A stretch of DNA of 64,000 nucleotides. Origin: Dongia deserti. GTDB taxonomy: Bacteria > Pseudomonadota > Alphaproteobacteria > Dongiales > Dongiaceae. The DNA is taken from assembly GCF_003574735.1 (NCBI RefSeq), contig NZ_QORW01000024.1, forward strand, positions 1 to 64,000, read 5' to 3'. Below, in pieces: positions 10,041-19,269 of this stretch; positions within the stretch are counted from its first letter, which is position 1; every line of letters starts with the position of its first letter. The position numbers and the translations under genes are program-made. The notes beneath the pieces were generated by a model. It did no database searches. It was given only the letters and a program-made list of their open reading frames with translations, and was not told the origin of the DNA.

Positions 10041-11141
10041 CTACTTTGCGAACTCCGTCTTCACCTCGGTCCACAGGTCGGAGTAGGTCTGGCGTTCGTC
10101 GTCGCTGAGTGGCGCCATGAATTGCAAGCGCTTGATCGCCGCCTGGTCACTGTGGATCTGCCGCCCCACATCGTCCGCCGGCAATTGCTCGTTCGCCTTC
10201 GTATTGGCGGAGGCCGGCGCGCCGACCGTAGTTGCCCACTCTACGTAGAAGGTCGGGTCGACCATGTAATTGATGAACTTGTGCGCGCCCTCGATGTTGG
10301 GCGCGTTCGCCGCAACGGCGAGTCCGTCGAACCAACCGATGCCGCCTTCCTTCGGCACCATGTAGCCGACGGGCAGCTTGAAGTTGGTCTTGGACCTTGC
10401 GGCCGAGCCGCTCCAATAGACGGAGACGTCGAACGTGCCGGATTGGAACAACTTGTTCCACTCGTCCTCCGACGACCACAGGGTCGCAATCTGCGGCTTC
10501 AGGCCCAGCAGCTTCGCCTTCACCTTGTCCAGGTCTTTCGGGTGGTTCATGTCCTGGCCGGTCGCGATTGCGCCGTAGGACACCGCCTCGATCGCATCGT
10601 CGCGCACCGAGACACGCTTAGCGAACTTCGGGTCCCACAGCACCTCGACCGACTCCGGCGCGGGCTTCACCTTTTCCGTGTTGTAGGCAATCGCCGTCAT
10701 GCCCCACACCCAGGACACGCCATAGACCTTGCCGTCCTTGCTGAGCAGCGCGGAATCGCGCAGCGACGGATTGAGGTCGTCGAAATGCGAGATCTGCGCG
10801 GTGTCGACCGCCTGGATCAACCCTTCGCCTGAGGCGATGCCGTTCCAGGCGGAGTTGGTCAGGACGACGTCATAGGCGCCCGGATTGGTGCGCAGCTTGG
10901 TGATCATCTCCGGTTCGGAGTTGAAGTAGTCGTGCACCACCTCGACGCCGGTCGCTTTCTTGAAGGCCTCGACCGCCCATGCCTCATCCGTGCCATAGCC
11001 CTGCCAGTTCAGCACCGTGATCTTGCCCGCCGCGCTCAGGATGCGCGGCGCTCCGATCACACCCGCGGCCGCTCCAAGACCGATGGCACCGGCCCCGGCG
11101 ACAAAGCGCCGGCGGGTGATCCGTGAATTCGACTTAGACAT
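10041..11141 (-). CDS. ABC importer substrate-binding protein, PotD-like, Tat-exported
   Basis: A 366-residue periplasmic binding protein. The start at 11141 is chosen because a strong ribosome site (GGAGGGA) precedes it. The N-terminus has a twin-arginine signal (SRITRRRFVAGAG), an Ala/Gly-rich helix and a mature start near KITVLNWQGYG. The LNWQGYGTDE motif and the body fit the SBP_bac_8 group, which binds spermidine, putrescine, opines or similar amines. It is the first gene of a seven-gene operon and delivers the substrate to the PotB/C/A-like complex. The ligand is unknown; an amino-sugar or glycosylated amine would suit the downstream enzymes. Confidence 0.82.
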   Translation of the reverse strand: MSKSNSRITRRRFVAGAGAIGLGAAAGVIGAPRILSAAGKITVLNWQGYGTDEAWAVEAFKKATGVEVVHDYFNSEPEMITKLRTNPGAYDVVLTNSAWNGIASGEGLIQAVDTAQISHFDDLNPSLRDSALLSKDGKVYGVSWVWGMTAIAYNTEKVKPAPESVEVLWDPKFAKRVSVRDDAIEAVSYGAIATGQDMNHPKDLDKVKAKLLGLKPQIATLWSSEDEWNKLFQSGTFDVSVYWSGSAARSKTNFKLPVGYMVPKEGGIGWFDGLAVAANAPNIEGAHKFINYMVDPTFYVEWATTVGAPASANTKANEQLPADDVGRQIHSDQAAIKRLQFMAPLSDDERQTYSDLWTEVKTEFAK

Positions 11142-11242
11142 CAGGCTCCCTCCATGTAACGGCCCTTTGGCGGGCCGATTGATTGCTCCCAGACACTGCC
11201 AGCGCCATCCCCAGCGCGACCGAACGGGCCCACCAGCCGGAG

Positions 11243-11264
11243 GATCGTTCGTATACGAACGATC
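11243..11264. promoter_or_regulatory. 22-bp perfect palindrome, likely repressor operator
   Basis: GATCGTTCGTATACGAACGATC is a perfect 22-bp palindrome about 100 bases upstream of the binding-protein start, just downstream of a TTGACT -35-like box. Its core contains the C-GT-AT-AC-G arrangement known for GntR/FCD-family operators. No GntR-family gene is present in the window, so the regulator is elsewhere. Confidence 0.65.
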
Positions 11265-11268
11265 TAGC

Positions 11269-11297
11269 CATTCTGCACCACCCGCGGGCAGAGTCAA
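11269..11297 (-). promoter_or_regulatory. Candidate promoter of the seven-gene uptake operon
   Basis: TTGACT (11292-11297) on the minus strand is followed after 17 bases by AGAATG (11269-11274). The -35 box is good and the -10 box poor. The palindrome begins about 5 bases downstream, where a bound repressor would block transcription. Confidence 0.4.
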
Positions 11298-11455
11298 CGC
11301 TCCCGCGGTTCGGATCAACGCCGCTGTCGTGGTGAGAGAAGTCCGCCGCGCCCGCCACCGCAAGTCAAGTCTGCGTCAGGCTTCCTCTTTCTTCGACTCT
11401 TGACTTGTCGGTCAGGAAGCTCCGCTATTCCCGGACCTTTGGATTGCTAGTCAGC

Positions 11456-12691
11456 ATGGTCGAGCGAAGCAGATCGAGCCAACTGTCCGGACCTTTGGTC
11501 CCGCGCACTGCCTTTCCGCTCCTGATGGCGCGCGACATCGCCTATCTCGACAGCGCCGCCAGCGCACAGAAGCCCAAGGTTGTGCTGGATCGGATGCGGC
11601 AGTTCTACGAGACCAGCTACGCCAACATCCATCGCGCGGTCTATCCGCTGAGCGAGGCAGCGACGGAAGTCTATGAAAGCGCCCGCACGCGCGTTGCCAG
11701 GTTCCTCAAGGCGCCATCTTCGGAGAGCATCGTCTTCACGCAGAATGCCACCGAGGCCATCAATCTCATTGCCCATTCCTTCGGTGGACCGCGGCTGAAG
11801 CAAGGCGATCGGATTCTGGTCACAATGCTGGAGCACCACGCCAATATCGTGCCCTGGCAGCTGCTGCGCGACCGGCTCGGGCTCGAACTGCTGGTCGCGC
11901 CGATCGATGGCGCCGGCAATCTCGATCTGGAGGCCATGGATCGCCAGCTGGCGCAGGGGCCGAAGCTGGTCGCCGTCACGGCGGCCAGCAATGCGCTTGG
12001 CACCCGCACGCCGATCAAGGATGTGGTCGCCGGCGCACATCGCGTCGGAGCAGCCGTGATGGTCGACGCCGCGCAGGCCGCCCCGCACGGCGGGATCGAC
12101 GCCATCGATTGGGATTGCGACTTCCTGGTCTTCACCGGGCACAAACTGTACGGCCCCGACGGCATTGGTGTGCTCTATGGCAAGCCGGAGCTGCTGGCCT
12201 CCATGCCGCCGTGGCAGGGCGGCGGCGACATGATCCGCACCGTCAGCTTCGCACATACCGAGTTCGCCGACCCGCCGCAGCGTTTCGAAGCGGGCACGCC
12301 GCCCATTGGCCCTGCGGTGGGCCTGGCGACAGCGATCGACTTTATCGAAGCCGTGGGGTGGGATCGGGTTGAAGCGCATGACAAGGCTCTGACGGGCTAC
12401 GCCTTGGAGCGGTTGCAGGACATACCCGGCATCCGCCTTATCGGCGCGCCACAGGAGCGGATCGGGATCGTGTCCTTCACGCTGGATGGCGTGCATCCGC
12501 ACGATGTGGGCTCGCTGCTGGGCGAGCGCGGGGTCTGCGTACGCACGGGCCATCACTGCGCGCAGCCGTTGATGGATCATCTCGGGCTGCCTGGCACCAT
12601 TCGCGCCTCCTTTGGTGTTCACAATGATGCGGCCGATATAGACCGGCTGGCGGATGCGCTGGTGGCGGCGCGGCAAATCCTCGCACGCTGA
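11456..12691 (+). CDS. sufS: Cysteine desulfurase, SufS/CsdA type
   Basis: A 411-residue PLP enzyme that takes sulfur from cysteine and yields alanine. The start at MVERSRSSQ gives the usual ~25 residues before IAYLDSAASAQKP; an upstream TTG at 11405 would only add a poor leader. Markers are the THNATEA-like FTQNATEA, the PLP lysine in FTGHKLYGPDGIG, and the catalytic cysteine in RTGHHCAQP near the C-terminus, placing it in group II (SufS). No sufBCDE genes lie nearby, so it stands apart from a SUF operon. It may supply another sulfur acceptor, as CsdA does. Confidence 0.85.
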   Translation: MVERSRSSQLSGPLVPRTAFPLLMARDIAYLDSAASAQKPKVVLDRMRQFYETSYANIHRAVYPLSEAATEVYESARTRVARFLKAPSSESIVFTQNATEAINLIAHSFGGPRLKQGDRILVTMLEHHANIVPWQLLRDRLGLELLVAPIDGAGNLDLEAMDRQLAQGPKLVAVTAASNALGTRTPIKDVVAGAHRVGAAVMVDAAQAAPHGGIDAIDWDCDFLVFTGHKLYGPDGIGVLYGKPELLASMPPWQGGGDMIRTVSFAHTEFADPPQRFEAGTPPIGPAVGLATAIDFIEAVGWDRVEAHDKALTGYALERLQDIPGIRLIGAPQERIGIVSFTLDGVHPHDVGSLLGERGVCVRTGHHCAQPLMDHLGLPGTIRASFGVHNDAADIDRLADALVAARQILAR

Positions 12692-12764
12692 GCGTCCAGT
12701 GCCCCTTGAATAGGCGTCCGCTTCGCGGCACAAACATCGCGGGAAGTTTGTATCGAGGCTTGAT

Positions 12765-13439
12765 ATGATTGTTTGCATACCGGACGTCCTGACGGCGGAC
12801 GAAATCAAGAAGCTCCGCGCCGAGGCAGCCCTTCTGCCCTTCGTCCCGGGCCTCGAGACGGCCGGCGGCCGGGCGCGGCGCGTCAAGAACAACGAACAGG
12901 TCTCTCAGAAGGCGGAAGAGCGGAAGCCGCTGCACGAGATCGTCGTCGGCGCGCTCATGCGCAGCAAGGAATTCCAGCGCGCTGCCTTGCCGAAGCGCGT
13001 CCGCCCACCGCTCATCAGCCGCTATCGCGAGGGCATGGCGTATGGCAAGCACGTCGACAATGCGCTGATGGGCCCCAAGATGGGGCGCGAACGGTCCGAC
13101 GTTTCCGTCACCGTCTTCATCAGCGACATCGACGAATATGACGGCGGCGAGCTCGTCATCCACAGCGCGTTCGGCGTCCAGGAAGTAAAGCTGCCAAGCG
13201 GTTCTGCGGTGGCCTACCCCTCCTCCAGCCTGCACGAGGTCGCCGCAGTCACGCGCGGCGAACGGCTGGTGGCGGTGACCTGGGCGCAATCCTATGTGCG
13301 CGACGAAAGTCAGCGCGAAATCCTGGCGCACCTCGCGCAGGTGAAGGACAAGATGAACGACGCCATGCCCGATGCGGAGGAGACGGATCTCGTCCACCAC
13401 GCCTACACCAACCTGCTGCGCATGTGGGCGGAGACCTAG
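12765..13439 (+). CDS. piuC: Fe(II)/2-oxoglutarate dioxygenase, PKHD-type (PiuC/YbiX)
   Basis: A 224-residue cytosolic hydroxylase of usual length. The iron ligands are visible as His-x-Asp in YGKHVDNALM and the distal His in SSSLHEVAAV. The 2-oxoglutarate Arg follows in TRGERLVAVTWAQS, and the C-terminus carries the helical tail typical of YbiX (DLVHHAYTNLLRMW). In other bacteria piuC is linked to TonB siderophore receptors and Fur control. Here no receptor gene is adjacent; the upstream neighbour is the sufS-like gene and the next gene converges. Confidence 0.88.
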   Translation: MIVCIPDVLTADEIKKLRAEAALLPFVPGLETAGGRARRVKNNEQVSQKAEERKPLHEIVVGALMRSKEFQRAALPKRVRPPLISRYREGMAYGKHVDNALMGPKMGRERSDVSVTVFISDIDEYDGGELVIHSAFGVQEVKLPSGSAVAYPSSSLHEVAAVTRGERLVAVTWAQSYVRDESQREILAHLAQVKDKMNDAMPDAEETDLVHHAYTNLLRMWAET

Positions 13440-13469
13440 CTAGGCCTGCTCATAGAGGTTGTTATGCCG

Positions 13470-14465
13470 TCATTGGTCGCCCGGATCTCGGCGCCTCGCA
13501 TGCCATGCGGCAAGCACTTCCCTCTCTTCTTCGATGGTCAGTCCAGCAACTGGACCGTTGCTGGCGCGTAACCAGCCAAGAATATCAAGCGTGGTCTCCG
13601 AAAGCGCCCGCAGTTTGAGTCCGGCGTTTCGCGCCGGGGTCGCGTCGCGAGTAGCGAAACCAGCGTAGTCCGGCAACGGCAGCCACAATGGGAGGGAACG
13701 CGGGCCGGCCCAAGATTTCACGTTGTGCTCCTCGAGGAATGCACGATTGACCCAAGTAAACGTGCAGGACGAGCCCAGCGCTGCCGCGCACTCGGCCAGC
13801 AATTGGCCGCGGGTGAGCGTTGGCCCGATTCCATCATAGATACCAGTAAGGCGGGTCTGCGCAGCATCAACGATCCATTGGGCGAGGTCGCGCACATCTA
13901 TGAACTGAACGGGATCATTCGGCGTTCCAGGCGCAAGCACTTCGCCTCCCCTTGCAAGCCGGGCTGGCCAATAGGTGAACCGCCCCGTCGGATCCTCCGG
14001 TCCGACAATAAGACCTGCCCTGCAAATAAGGGCGCTCTCACCCACAGCCTGTTCGCACGCGACCTTGGCAGCACCATAAGTTTCTTCAGTACTATGCTTG
14101 ATCTCCGGTGCGGTGGGTGCCAGCAATGGCGCTGTGTCCGACCGCTGCCCGGGCGTGTGATTGTCCGCATAGACACTTATTGTTGAGATGAATGTCCAAT
14201 GCCCGGTCTGCCGTTTGAGTGCGACGACTGCCCCGCGCACCTGGCCGGGATGACGTGATACGTCCACGACAGCGTCGAACTTCTGGCCCGCAAGCGGCTC
14301 AAGCCCATTCGAAGCGTCGCGATCAACGCGCACGAACCGGGCGCCAGATGCAATCGGACCCGCGAGCCCCCGTGCGGCGCAGGTCACATCATGGCCGGCA
14401 ACGCAGGCATGGGCAGCAATGGCGCGGCCAAGAAACTGGGTGCCGCCTAGAATCAACAGCCGCAT
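13470..14465 (-). CDS. NAD-dependent epimerase/dehydratase (extended SDR)
   Basis: A 331-residue protein opening with a Rossmann nucleotide motif (LILGGTQFLGRAIAAH, GxxGxxG type). An SDR active-site Tyr-x3-Lys is present in ETYGAAKVACE near residue 135, with a STISVYAD strand before it. It resembles extended SDRs and isoflavone-reductase-like proteins acting on sugar nucleotides or small carbonyls. It is a single gene, convergent with piuC. The substrate cannot be told from sequence. Confidence 0.78.
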   Translation of the reverse strand: MRLLILGGTQFLGRAIAAHACVAGHDVTCAARGLAGPIASGARFVRVDRDASNGLEPLAGQKFDAVVDVSRHPGQVRGAVVALKRQTGHWTFISTISVYADNHTPGQRSDTAPLLAPTAPEIKHSTEETYGAAKVACEQAVGESALICRAGLIVGPEDPTGRFTYWPARLARGGEVLAPGTPNDPVQFIDVRDLAQWIVDAAQTRLTGIYDGIGPTLTRGQLLAECAAALGSSCTFTWVNRAFLEEHNVKSWAGPRSLPLWLPLPDYAGFATRDATPARNAGLKLRALSETTLDILGWLRASNGPVAGLTIEEEREVLAAWHARRRDPGDQ

Positions 14466-14639
14466 GAAGCCCCTACCCCGCCGCCGAAGCGATGATATTG
14501 GATCGAGCCCGAGGGAGCGGGCCGGAATTTGATAGTTACCGTATCAGATTTCGTAGTTTGGGGTGGAATTCTCAATGAGGATTTATCCAGCTCGCGTCGA
14601 TGCGGCCATGGCTCTGCGTTATTGAGTCCACGCCCTAGT

Positions 14640-16463
14640 CTAACGACCGGCGAAGGCCTCCTCGAAAAATGCGGCGACACGCCTGAATAAAATCTCGCGG
14701 TTGCTCGAGCGATAGATCCCGTGGCCTTCGTTGTCGAAGGTCAGCAGCGTGTAGCGAATCCCGCCGCGATCGAGATCGCGAATGGCGGCGTGCGTGTTCG
14801 CGGGCGAGACGTTCGAATCCTTGAGGCCGTGCACGATCATCAGCCGCCCCTTGATGTGGTCAATGAAGTTCGCGGGCGAGGCGTTGAAATAGCGCTCCGG
14901 TTGCGCGGATGGCGTGCCACCCATCATCTCCTCGCTGTAGGCGCGGCCATGCGGCATGCCGGTCTCGTTGTAATCGATCGCCAGTTGATACATGCCGCAG
15001 ATCGGCACGGCGGCGTTCACCAGGTCGGACGATTTGGTGATCTGGCACCAGGAGGAGTAGCCGCCGTAGGACAAGCCGATGATGCCGATGCGCCCGCGCT
15101 TGCCCTTGCCCGCCGCGATCAGGCTCTCCAGGCCGGTGCAGATGTCGTCCTGCTCCCGCCCGCCCCAGCCGTCTTCCTTGATCGCTTCGCGGAATGCACG
15201 GCCATAGCCGGTCGAGCCTCGATAATTCGGATCGAGCACGGTAAAGCCGACCGCGACCAGGAACTGGATTGTGTTGTTGATCCAATCCTCGCTATGCCAA
15301 GTCGGTCCGCCGTGGACGTACGCGATCAGACCCTTGCTTGGCCCGTCCGGCTCGTAGAGCCAGCCGGCGATTTCCAGTCCATCGGTCGAACGCCAGCGAT
15401 GGGGCCGAGCGGGCGTGCGGCGCATGCTGGTGCCCGCGAAATGCGCCGACGTTCGCGAAACCTCGTTCAACGCACCCGTCGCAGGGTCGAAGCGCACGAG
15501 CTCGTGCGGCGCGCGCGAGGAATAGCGTTCGCACAGCCATGAACCGGACGGGAGCTGTTCGATTGGGAGCAAGCTGTGGCCCTGCGCTTCGATCCGTCGT
15601 TCCTCGCCGCTCGCCACATCCAACGATGTCGCGTGCAGCACGCCCTGCCGGAACTCGATGACAGCGGCGCTCTTGCCATCAACGCCCGCAATAGCATTGT
15701 CGACCGATCGGCTTGGATCGTCGATCAGCCAATGCAGCTCGAGACCGGGCAGCGTCAGGATGCCGACGCGATCGTGGCTGTCGGTCTCCGCCCAGACCAG
15801 GATCCGGCTCCGATCGATCCAGGAGCCCTGCGCCTTGCGTGCATCCCCGACGTTGAGGATTTCGCGATCCTCCCCAGTGTGGAGATCCAGGAGCCAGATC
15901 TGGCTGCCGCTCGGATGGCGCTCGTGCCGGTGATAGAGCACGAGCCGGTCGTCCTCGCAGAATTCCGCCGGTCGTTGGCTGAGGCTCTCGGACGAGCTCA
16001 CGATCCGCCGTTCGCCCGCGGCAAGGTCGTGGAGATAGATGCACTGGCCTTCGATCGCCTGTCCCAGGCGATCATCCCAGCTCGCTGTGTAGAGGATTCT
16101 CCTGCCGTCGCGGGTGAAACGCCCGCCGAACACGTAGTGATCGTTCTGCTGCAGTGTCACCGGCTGCTTGGCGCCACTCCCCAGATCGAGCAGGAAGAGA
16201 TGATCATGCTCTGACGAACCTTCCGATTGCGCCAGCAGCAGGCGCCTGCCGTCCGGCGAGAAGGACCGGACGTACGTGTGGTCGGGTTCGTCCGTCACGC
16301 GCCGCGGTGCCGCTGATCCATCGGTGGGCGCCAGCCAGACGCTGCCGGCCTCGGTCGGGCCGGTCCAGGTCCAGCCAGCATGGCGGCCGTCCTTCGAGAG
16401 CTTCGGCTCCCAAAAGATCGGATCGCGCGCCCAGTCATGCGCCAATTGCCCGATATCAGGCAT
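14640..16463 (-). CDS. S9-family prolyl-oligopeptidase-like peptidase (second copy)
   Basis: A 607-residue peptidase. The start at 16463 (MPDIGQLAHDW) overlaps the stop of the first copy by 8 bases and gives the same length as that copy. The N-terminal half is a beta-propeller of WD-like Asp-rich repeats. The C-terminal alpha/beta-hydrolase domain has the nucleophile Ser in GLSYGGYSSW, the Asp in GLKDSNVSP and the His in NEGHGI. No signal peptide is seen, so it is cytosolic. It lies at the 3' end of the peptide importer operon and should cut the imported peptides into smaller ones. Confidence 0.85.
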   Translation of the reverse strand: MPDIGQLAHDWARDPIFWEPKLSKDGRHAGWTWTGPTEAGSVWLAPTDGSAAPRRVTDEPDHTYVRSFSPDGRRLLLAQSEGSSEHDHLFLLDLGSGAKQPVTLQQNDHYVFGGRFTRDGRRILYTASWDDRLGQAIEGQCIYLHDLAAGERRIVSSSESLSQRPAEFCEDDRLVLYHRHERHPSGSQIWLLDLHTGEDREILNVGDARKAQGSWIDRSRILVWAETDSHDRVGILTLPGLELHWLIDDPSRSVDNAIAGVDGKSAAVIEFRQGVLHATSLDVASGEERRIEAQGHSLLPIEQLPSGSWLCERYSSRAPHELVRFDPATGALNEVSRTSAHFAGTSMRRTPARPHRWRSTDGLEIAGWLYEPDGPSKGLIAYVHGGPTWHSEDWINNTIQFLVAVGFTVLDPNYRGSTGYGRAFREAIKEDGWGGREQDDICTGLESLIAAGKGKRGRIGIIGLSYGGYSSWCQITKSSDLVNAAVPICGMYQLAIDYNETGMPHGRAYSEEMMGGTPSAQPERYFNASPANFIDHIKGRLMIVHGLKDSNVSPANTHAAIRDLDRGGIRYTLLTFDNEGHGIYRSSNREILFRRVAAFFEEAFAGR

Positions 16464-18276
16464 CGAACGCGTCGGCAAAAAAGCGCGCCAGACGGCGGCA
16501 CAGATGCTTGCGGTTCTCCGGCTTGGAAATGCCGTGGCCCTCATCCTCGAACAGCAGCAGTTCGTAAGGGATGCCGGCTGCATCCAGTCGCCGCCGCACG
16601 TCGGTAACGTTCTGCGGCGTGACGTTGGGATCGTTCAGACCCTGCACGATCATGAGGCGACCGCGGATGCGCTCGACGAAATGGATCGGTGAGCGCTCGC
16701 GATAGCGCTCCAGCACCTGCGCAGGCGACCCGCCTATCATCTCTTCGGAATAGGGACGCAAGTCGGGCCGCGTGGTCTCGTAATCCACCACCAGGTCGGT
16801 CATGCCGCAGATCGGCGCGGCGGCCTTGATGATGTCCGGCGGTGTGCGCGTGATCTGGCACCAGGAGGAATAGCCGCCATAAGAGGTGCCGGTGACTCCG
16901 ATGCGGCCGGCCGCCGCAACACCGCGCGCGATCAGCGCTTTGGCACCGCAGGCGATATCGTCCTGCTCACGGCCGCCCCACCCTTCCTGCTTGATGGACT
17001 CCTGGAACAGCAAGCCGAAGCCGGTCGAGCCGCGATAGTTCGGCTGCAAGACGGCGAATCCGGCCGCGACCAGATACTGAAGTTCCGGATCGAAGGCGTC
17101 CTCCGAATGCGCGGTCGGGCCACCATGCACCAGAATAATGGCGCCGCGGACCGTGCCTTTCGGTCGACAGAGCCAGCCCTGGATTTCGACGCCATCGCCC
17201 GATTGCCAGCGGAAGTCTTCTGCCGCCGCCAGTTCCGCTGCCGCTATGCGCCGATCCGGAATGTCCGAAAGCGAAACTGTCGCGTCGCCGCTTTGGCGCA
17301 CCAGGCGCGTCGGATGGCGCGCATCGTAGTGATAGCCGATCCACGCGCCGTCCGCCGCCGGTCCGACCGGCAGGAAGGCGCCCTCCAACCCGGGGAACAG
17401 CGTGCGCTGCCCACTGGCGGGATCGACCAGATAGGCCAGGTCGCGTGCGCCCCTTGTCTCCGTCACGACGATTCTGTCGGATCGCTTCGGCCAATGCGCG
17501 CCGGAAATCATCAAGGCAGGATCGTCGATCAGCCACTGCACCTGATCGGTCGCGCTATCCAGCACGCCGACCCGCTGGTGAGCCTCCGCTTCCGCCGTCA
17601 CTACGATCTGCCGACTGTCGGGAGCCCACAGACCTTCCACCTTGCGCTTGTCGCCTTCGTTCAGGATCTCGCGGTCTCTCGACCCGTCCATGCCGACCAG
17701 CCAGAGCTGCTCGCCGGCTGGATCGCGGTCCTTGCGATAATAGAGAACCTGCTTGCCCTCCGGCGACAGCCGTGGCGTCACATAGGCCGCCCGCTGAAGC
17801 CGCGCCAACGCGACGCGTTCGCCGGTCGCGATCTCGTGGCGGTAAATGACATTGGTCTCGATCTCCCGGCCCGTCGCCGGGTCGCGGTTCGCCGCATAGA
17901 CGAGAAATCGGCCCGAGGGATCGATCTGGCCGCCCTGAATGTAGAAGTCCGGCCGCTCCTCGGTCAGCGCGCGCGTCGTGCCATCGAGCGCGATCTGGCT
18001 GAGCCCTACGCGCTCGTCGCCATCACGCGACTGGCCGAGGATGACGGAGGCGGAGCCCGGTGCCCAGAAGAACCAGTCACAATCGCGATCATTGGCAATC
18101 CACCTTTGCGGCGGCGCGCTGCCGTCGGCGGGCGCGCGCCAGAGCTGCGTCGCGTCGCCGAGATTGCCGGCGATCCAGGCAAGATAACGCCCATCCGGCG
18201 ACAGGCGTGCGCCCCAGGGCTCACTGACGCGGAATAGCCGGTCCAGGAACGGCTCAAGGGTATCGAAGTCGGTCAT
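16456..18276 (-). CDS. S9-family prolyl-oligopeptidase-like peptidase (first copy)
   Basis: A 606-residue paralogue of the next gene with the same design: N-terminal propeller, then hydrolase domain with Ser in GTSYGGYSSW, Asp in GLNDPNVTP and His in DEGHGI. The start at 18276 (MTDFDTLEPFLDRLFRVSEPWG) lies 12 bases after the stop of the oligopeptide ATPase gene, so it shares the importer transcript. The two copies have diverged through most of the propeller, which suggests different peptide preferences. Confidence 0.86.
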   Translation of the reverse strand: MTDFDTLEPFLDRLFRVSEPWGARLSPDGRYLAWIAGNLGDATQLWRAPADGSAPPQRWIANDRDCDWFFWAPGSASVILGQSRDGDERVGLSQIALDGTTRALTEERPDFYIQGGQIDPSGRFLVYAANRDPATGREIETNVIYRHEIATGERVALARLQRAAYVTPRLSPEGKQVLYYRKDRDPAGEQLWLVGMDGSRDREILNEGDKRKVEGLWAPDSRQIVVTAEAEAHQRVGVLDSATDQVQWLIDDPALMISGAHWPKRSDRIVVTETRGARDLAYLVDPASGQRTLFPGLEGAFLPVGPAADGAWIGYHYDARHPTRLVRQSGDATVSLSDIPDRRIAAAELAAAEDFRWQSGDGVEIQGWLCRPKGTVRGAIILVHGGPTAHSEDAFDPELQYLVAAGFAVLQPNYRGSTGFGLLFQESIKQEGWGGREQDDIACGAKALIARGVAAAGRIGVTGTSYGGYSSWCQITRTPPDIIKAAAPICGMTDLVVDYETTRPDLRPYSEEMIGGSPAQVLERYRERSPIHFVERIRGRLMIVQGLNDPNVTPQNVTDVRRRLDAAGIPYELLLFEDEGHGISKPENRKHLCRRLARFFADAFDA

Positions 18277-18288
18277 CGGAGTATGGCT

Positions 18289-19263
18289 TCAAACGAAATG
18301 GCAGGCGACGAGACGCCCGTCGGCGCGCGGCGCCAAAGCGGGCTCGCTACTATGGCACAGATCGGTCGCCATCGGGCAACGTGTGCAGAACCGGCAGCCG
18401 GCCGGCGGATTGAGCGGCGACGGCAGATCGCCCTGCAGCATGACGCGTTCGCGCGCGCGCTCGGCTTTAGGGTCTGGCAGCGGGATGGCGGAAATCAGCG
18501 CTCTCGAATAGGGGTGCATGGGATTGGCATAGAACGCATCGCGCTCGGCGATTTCCATGATCTTGCCGAGATAGAGTACCATCACCCGATGGCTGATGTG
18601 TCGCACGACTGACAGGTTGTGCGAGATGAACAGCAGCGACAGGCCAAGCTCGCGCTGCAGCTTGCGCAGCAGATTGATAATCTGCGCCTGGATCGAGACG
18701 TCGAGCGCGGAGACCGGCTCATCGCACACGATCAGCTTGGGCCGGAGGATCATGGCGCGAGCGATGCCGATGCGCTGGCACTGGCCGCCGGAGAATTCAT
18801 GCGGATAGCGGCGCATCATCTCCGGCGCCAAGCCAACCTGCGCCATTGCCTCGCGCACGCGCGCCTCGACCTCGGCCTTCTTCAGTTCGGGGTGAAAGGT
18901 CTTGAGCGGACGCGCGATGATCTCCCCCACCGTCATGCGCGGATCGAGCGATGCCAACGGGTCCTGGAAAATGATCTGCAGCTCGCGCCGCGCCTTGCGC
19001 AGGCCAGCCTTGTCGAGGCCGAAGAAATCCTGGCCCAGCCACACGACTGTACCGGCGGTCGGCTTGGTCAGCCGCAGGATGGCGCGGCCGAGGGTCGACT
19101 TGCCGCAACCGGATTCGCCGACGATGCCGAGGGTCTCCCCGGGCTGCAGATCGAAAGAGACCCCATCAACCGCCTTCACCGCGCCCTTGGCGCCGGCCAG
19201 CAACCCCTTCCCGATCGGGAAATGGACCTTGAGGTCGCGGACACTGAGCAGGGCTTCCGGCAT
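18289..19263 (-). CDS. dppF: Peptide ABC importer ATPase, DppF/OppF type
   Basis: A 324-residue ATPase. Walker A is GESGCGKST near residue 50, the signature is FSGGQCQRIGIARA, and Walker B is LIVCDEPVSALD. The C-terminal oligopeptide-transporter extension has the cluster Cys pattern CRFCTRCPMATDLC, known in this family to hold an iron-sulfur cluster. It forms a heterodimer with the product of the gene just upstream, 6 bases away. Confidence 0.9.
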   Translation of the reverse strand: MPEALLSVRDLKVHFPIGKGLLAGAKGAVKAVDGVSFDLQPGETLGIVGESGCGKSTLGRAILRLTKPTAGTVVWLGQDFFGLDKAGLRKARRELQIIFQDPLASLDPRMTVGEIIARPLKTFHPELKKAEVEARVREAMAQVGLAPEMMRRYPHEFSGGQCQRIGIARAMILRPKLIVCDEPVSALDVSIQAQIINLLRKLQRELGLSLLFISHNLSVVRHISHRVMVLYLGKIMEIAERDAFYANPMHPYSRALISAIPLPDPKAERARERVMLQGDLPSPLNPPAGCRFCTRCPMATDLCHSSEPALAPRADGRLVACHFV

Positions 19264-19269
19264 TTCCGA

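Noticed and set aside
9201-10832. 543-residue plus-strand open frame
   Set aside because: It lies opposite the permease and binding-protein genes and is His/Arg/Gln-rich with no motif; it is a shadow frame.
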